64,000 nt of DNA from Gramella sp. Hel_I_59 (GTDB taxonomy: Bacteria > Bacteroidota > Bacteroidia > Flavobacteriales > Flavobacteriaceae): NCBI RefSeq assembly GCF_006714895.1, contig NZ_VFME01000001.1:2852001-2916000 (forward strand), written 5' to 3'. Under the pieces are notes generated by a model. It was not told the origin of the DNA. It worked only from the letters and a program-made list of their open reading frames with translations, and made no database searches. The first letter of the stretch is position 1, and each line of letters begins with the position of its first letter. A program made the position numbers and the translations under genes. Below, one piece after another: positions 62,774-64,000 of this stretch.

Positions 62774-63007
62774 TCAAGATTTTAATTTCATTGGAATTTT
62801 AAATTCCAACACAGAAACATCGCTATTATTGTCAGCTAGCAGTACTCCGTTCTTCTCTCGATGTCCAATTTTTATGGACATTTCAAAAGCATAAGTATCT
62901 GCCTTCCTGCTTATAGAATCGTTTAAATCTTTATTTGCTTCACGAGCTTCAGCAATTCCTTCATAAGCTTGTTGGATTGTCTCTTTAATATATTCTTTAA
63001 GTTCCAT
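62774..63007 (-). CDS. Small protein resembling the trypsin-co-occurring (trypco2) domain
   Basis: 77 residues. MELKEYIKETIQQAYEGIAEAREA (helix) and, after a linker, YAFEMSIKIGHREKNG and VSVLEFKIPMKL (strands). The pattern helix LKxxIxETIxQIxxGIxEA followed by a strand VxFxV and a final V..xKFxVPxxL is that of the trypco2 domain, proposed by comparative genomics to accompany trypsin-like or other conflict-system effectors. Assignment is by eye; no partner protease is visible in the window. Confidence 0.5.
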   Translation of the reverse strand: MELKEYIKETIQQAYEGIAEAREANKDLNDSISRKADTYAFEMSIKIGHREKNGVLLADNNSDVSVLEFKIPMKLKS

Positions 63008-63023
63008 AAAAATTGATTATTAA

Positions 63024-63560
63024 TTATTCATGTTGTTCTTCCAAAAATTTACTTAATCTCGCGGTAGCCGCTGAAATCTCATCGGCATTTAGGCTGTAAA
63101 CAAATTTCAAGATCTCCTTTTGTCCTCTTAGCAACTTCTGTCCATGTTTTAAGCTTTCAAACATTCCATCACTTACGACTTCAAAATTCTTTGTCATTCC
63201 TTCGCTCAAAGCCAGAAGGTTTTCATTTACCGCCCTGATATCCTGCCGAATACTATTAATCTCAGCATCGCTTATTTTATACTCATCCTGCTCATCATTG
63301 GCCACCGGCTCTTTACTTGCTTCATCCTTTTTCAGAGATCCTTCACCGGAAAGCAGCCAGTTCCTATCATATTGAGGGTACTTTTCATGGATAATATCAG
63401 CTAACTTCCTGCTAACACCAGATTCCCCTCTCAAAATTTTATATATTCTTTCAGGTCTTTTAAAACCCAGTGCTTCTGAAAATTGTTTAGGATTTTCGAA
63501 TTTCATATCATCGATGATATGATTTATCACCTCCATCGATTTTTTAATTCTTATATCCAT
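63024..63560 (-). CDS. Helix-turn-helix repressor of the element (no S24 domain)
   Basis: 178 residues. N-terminal HTH with the Bacteroidota phage repressor layout (ENPKQFSEALGFKRPERIYKILRGESGVSRKLADIIHEKYPQYDRNWLLSGEGSL). Instead of a peptidase S24 domain it has a long helical C-terminus (about 95-178) with a coiled-coil-like LLALSEGMTKNFEVVSDGMFESLKHGQKLL. It therefore cannot self-cleave and would need an antirepressor or other release. It lies 17 nt upstream of the trypco2-like gene, probably one transcript. ATG overlaps one operator repeat. Confidence 0.78.
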   Translation of the reverse strand: MDIRIKKSMEVINHIIDDMKFENPKQFSEALGFKRPERIYKILRGESGVSRKLADIIHEKYPQYDRNWLLSGEGSLKKDEASKEPVANDEQDEYKISDAEINSIRQDIRAVNENLLALSEGMTKNFEVVSDGMFESLKHGQKLLRGQKEILKFVYSLNADEISAATARLSKFLEEQHE

Positions 63561-63719
63561 ACACTTTTTTTATTGTAACAACCTCTTTTCTGTAATCCAA
63601 CACGTGTATCAGTGTAAAATTTTTCAGCTACAATCCCTGCAAATTCAATACAAGAAACATTTTAACATGATTATTTTACACTTTTTTTAGTGTAATACAC
63701 TTTTTTTGTTGTATGTTTG
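63560..63719. promoter_or_regulatory. Divergent control region with three operator repeats
   Basis: Three copies of TACAC-T7-(A/G)(T/G)TGTA occur at 63560-63577, 63677-63694 and 63696-63713. The middle copy is a perfect TACAC/GTGTA dyad. The first touches the repressor start codon, and the last overlaps the rightward -7 element TATGTTTG (63712-63719). The layout is that of a two-sided phage switch, in which the neighbouring repressor would shut the rightward promoter and control itself. Confidence 0.6.
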
Positions 63720-63792
63720 CTTAACAAGAAAGTTAAACAAAACCTTAAACAAATATATACAAGTGATTTGTTTCTGGCAATAGGAGATTTGT

Positions 63793-64000
63793 ATGATCAC
63801 GAAAGAGCAAACAGAAGGATTAAAAGAATTGATAGGCCCCAAGTGCCTGTTAAGGATTTACCAGTACTTCTTCCAGCACATGATTGTGAACCGGGATGGT
63901 GATCCTTATTCTCAAATTTATATTTCCGGGGTTTTGAATGGCAGATATGCGAATCCTACTATCGAAGCTGGTATTTGGGACTATGCAGAACATCTAAAGA
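63793..64000 (+). CDS. Small helix-turn-helix-like protein, partial (runs off the right edge)
   Basis: ATG at 63793, open through 64000 in frame (MITKEQTEGLKELIGPKCLL, then RIYQYFFQHMIVNRDGDPYSQIYISGVLNGRYANPTIEAGIWDYAEHLK). The SQIYISGVLNGRYANPTIE segment is a recognition-helix pattern seen in small XRE-like proteins that lie divergent from repressors in Bacteroidota phages and ICEs. It is driven by the rightward promoter (-7 at 63712), with a 5' UTR of about 70 nt. A 61-codon frame starting at TTG 63717 in another frame is a shadow. Confidence 0.65.
   Translation, partial: MITKEQTEGLKELIGPKCLLRIYQYFFQHMIVNRDGDPYSQIYISGVLNGRYANPTIEAGIWDYAEHLK

Larger units (their letters stand above)
61565..64000. 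mobile_element. Left end of a tRNA-Leu-integrated element (prophage or ICE), continuing past the right edge
   Basis: The boundary is the tRNA-Leu 3' fragment. Gene style changes at once: very short frames, a helix-turn-helix repressor with a divergent control region, and no housekeeping genes. Geometry predicts that the intact tRNA-Leu(UAA) lies at the far right end. No integrase, portal or conjugation gene is in view, so phage versus ICE is open. Confidence 0.7.

Noticed and set aside
63717..63902. 61-codon frame starting at TTG
   Set aside because: Starts within the -7 element, so cannot be on that transcript; an ATG at 63793 in another frame gives a recognisable HTH-like protein that stays open to the edge.
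1..64000. CRISPR array, rRNA operon or insertion sequence
   Set aside because: No regularly spaced direct repeats, no rRNA-like sequence and no transposase frame was seen in the window.

Overview
The window is a contiguous, A+T-rich bacterial chromosome segment that looks like a marine-type member of the Flavobacteriaceae (Bacteroidota; Christiangramia/Gramella-like by gene content, but the genus is not provable from the window). The evidence is: promoters of the Bacteroidota form TTTG/TTGG-N18-20-TAnnTTTG, almost no Shine-Dalgarno sites, DUF5686/carboxypeptidase-like outer-membrane proteins, lipoproteins with TSC lipoboxes, a membrane pyrophosphatase, and a Kdo transferase with no sign of Gram-positive genes.

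Region 1 (1-11790) is a sulfur-assimilation and methionine block. On the minus strand lie metY-metX-hom-metZ, an Rrf2 regulator, then DUF2061-cysH-cysD-cysN and a siroheme sulfite reductase cut by the left edge. Facing away is metK. This block carries the most interesting signal of the window. Two tandem leader peptides rich in Met and Cys codons, each followed by a perfect 10-bp intrinsic terminator, sit between the metY promoter and metY. A third leader (MCMC) with a terminator sits between cysN and the sulfite reductase. In all three, sequence near or inside the leader can pair with the terminator region, as expected of ribosome-mediated attenuation. metK has its own promoter and a structured 5' UTR resembling a reduced S-box/SAM-I-type riboswitch.

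Region 2 (11796-22113) holds general metabolism: a short-chain dehydrogenase, acyl-CoA dehydrogenase, 2-hydroxyacid dehydrogenase, a UspA-like protein, a serine/threonine dehydratase-like enzyme, DinB, an SLC13-DUF202-DUF6122 operon, a double-DUF302 lipoprotein, a deoxynucleoside kinase and a fatty acid hydroxylase. Region 3 (22185-29977) holds an App1-like lipid phosphatase, an NHEJ operon (small Rho_N-like protein, Ku, LigD), and both pyrophosphate hydrolysing enzymes (HppA, Ppa). HppA is followed by an in-frame 43-codon continuation behind a TAG.

Region 4 (30047-52616) holds a DUF5686 outer-membrane protein, pdhB, etfBA, a bifunctional nuclease, a nucleoside transporter, a YihY/BrkB protein, thyA, ergothioneine genes (egtB, egtD), folA with a fructosamine-kinase-like gene, fabD, an amidohydrolase, a sugar aminotransferase, waaA and two small acidic lipoproteins. 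Region 5 (52669-61331) holds a self-cleaving S24 repressor with a visible operator, a P1B-4-type metal ATPase, small unknown genes, a two-domain M16 peptidase and a glutamate-receptor-like channel.

Region 6 (61565-64000, running off the right edge) is the end of an integrated element. It starts with a 56-nt 3' fragment of a tRNA-Leu(UAA) gene that keeps its terminator, followed by short phage-like genes, a helix-turn-helix repressor and a divergent control region with three copies of TACAC-T7-N2-TGTA.
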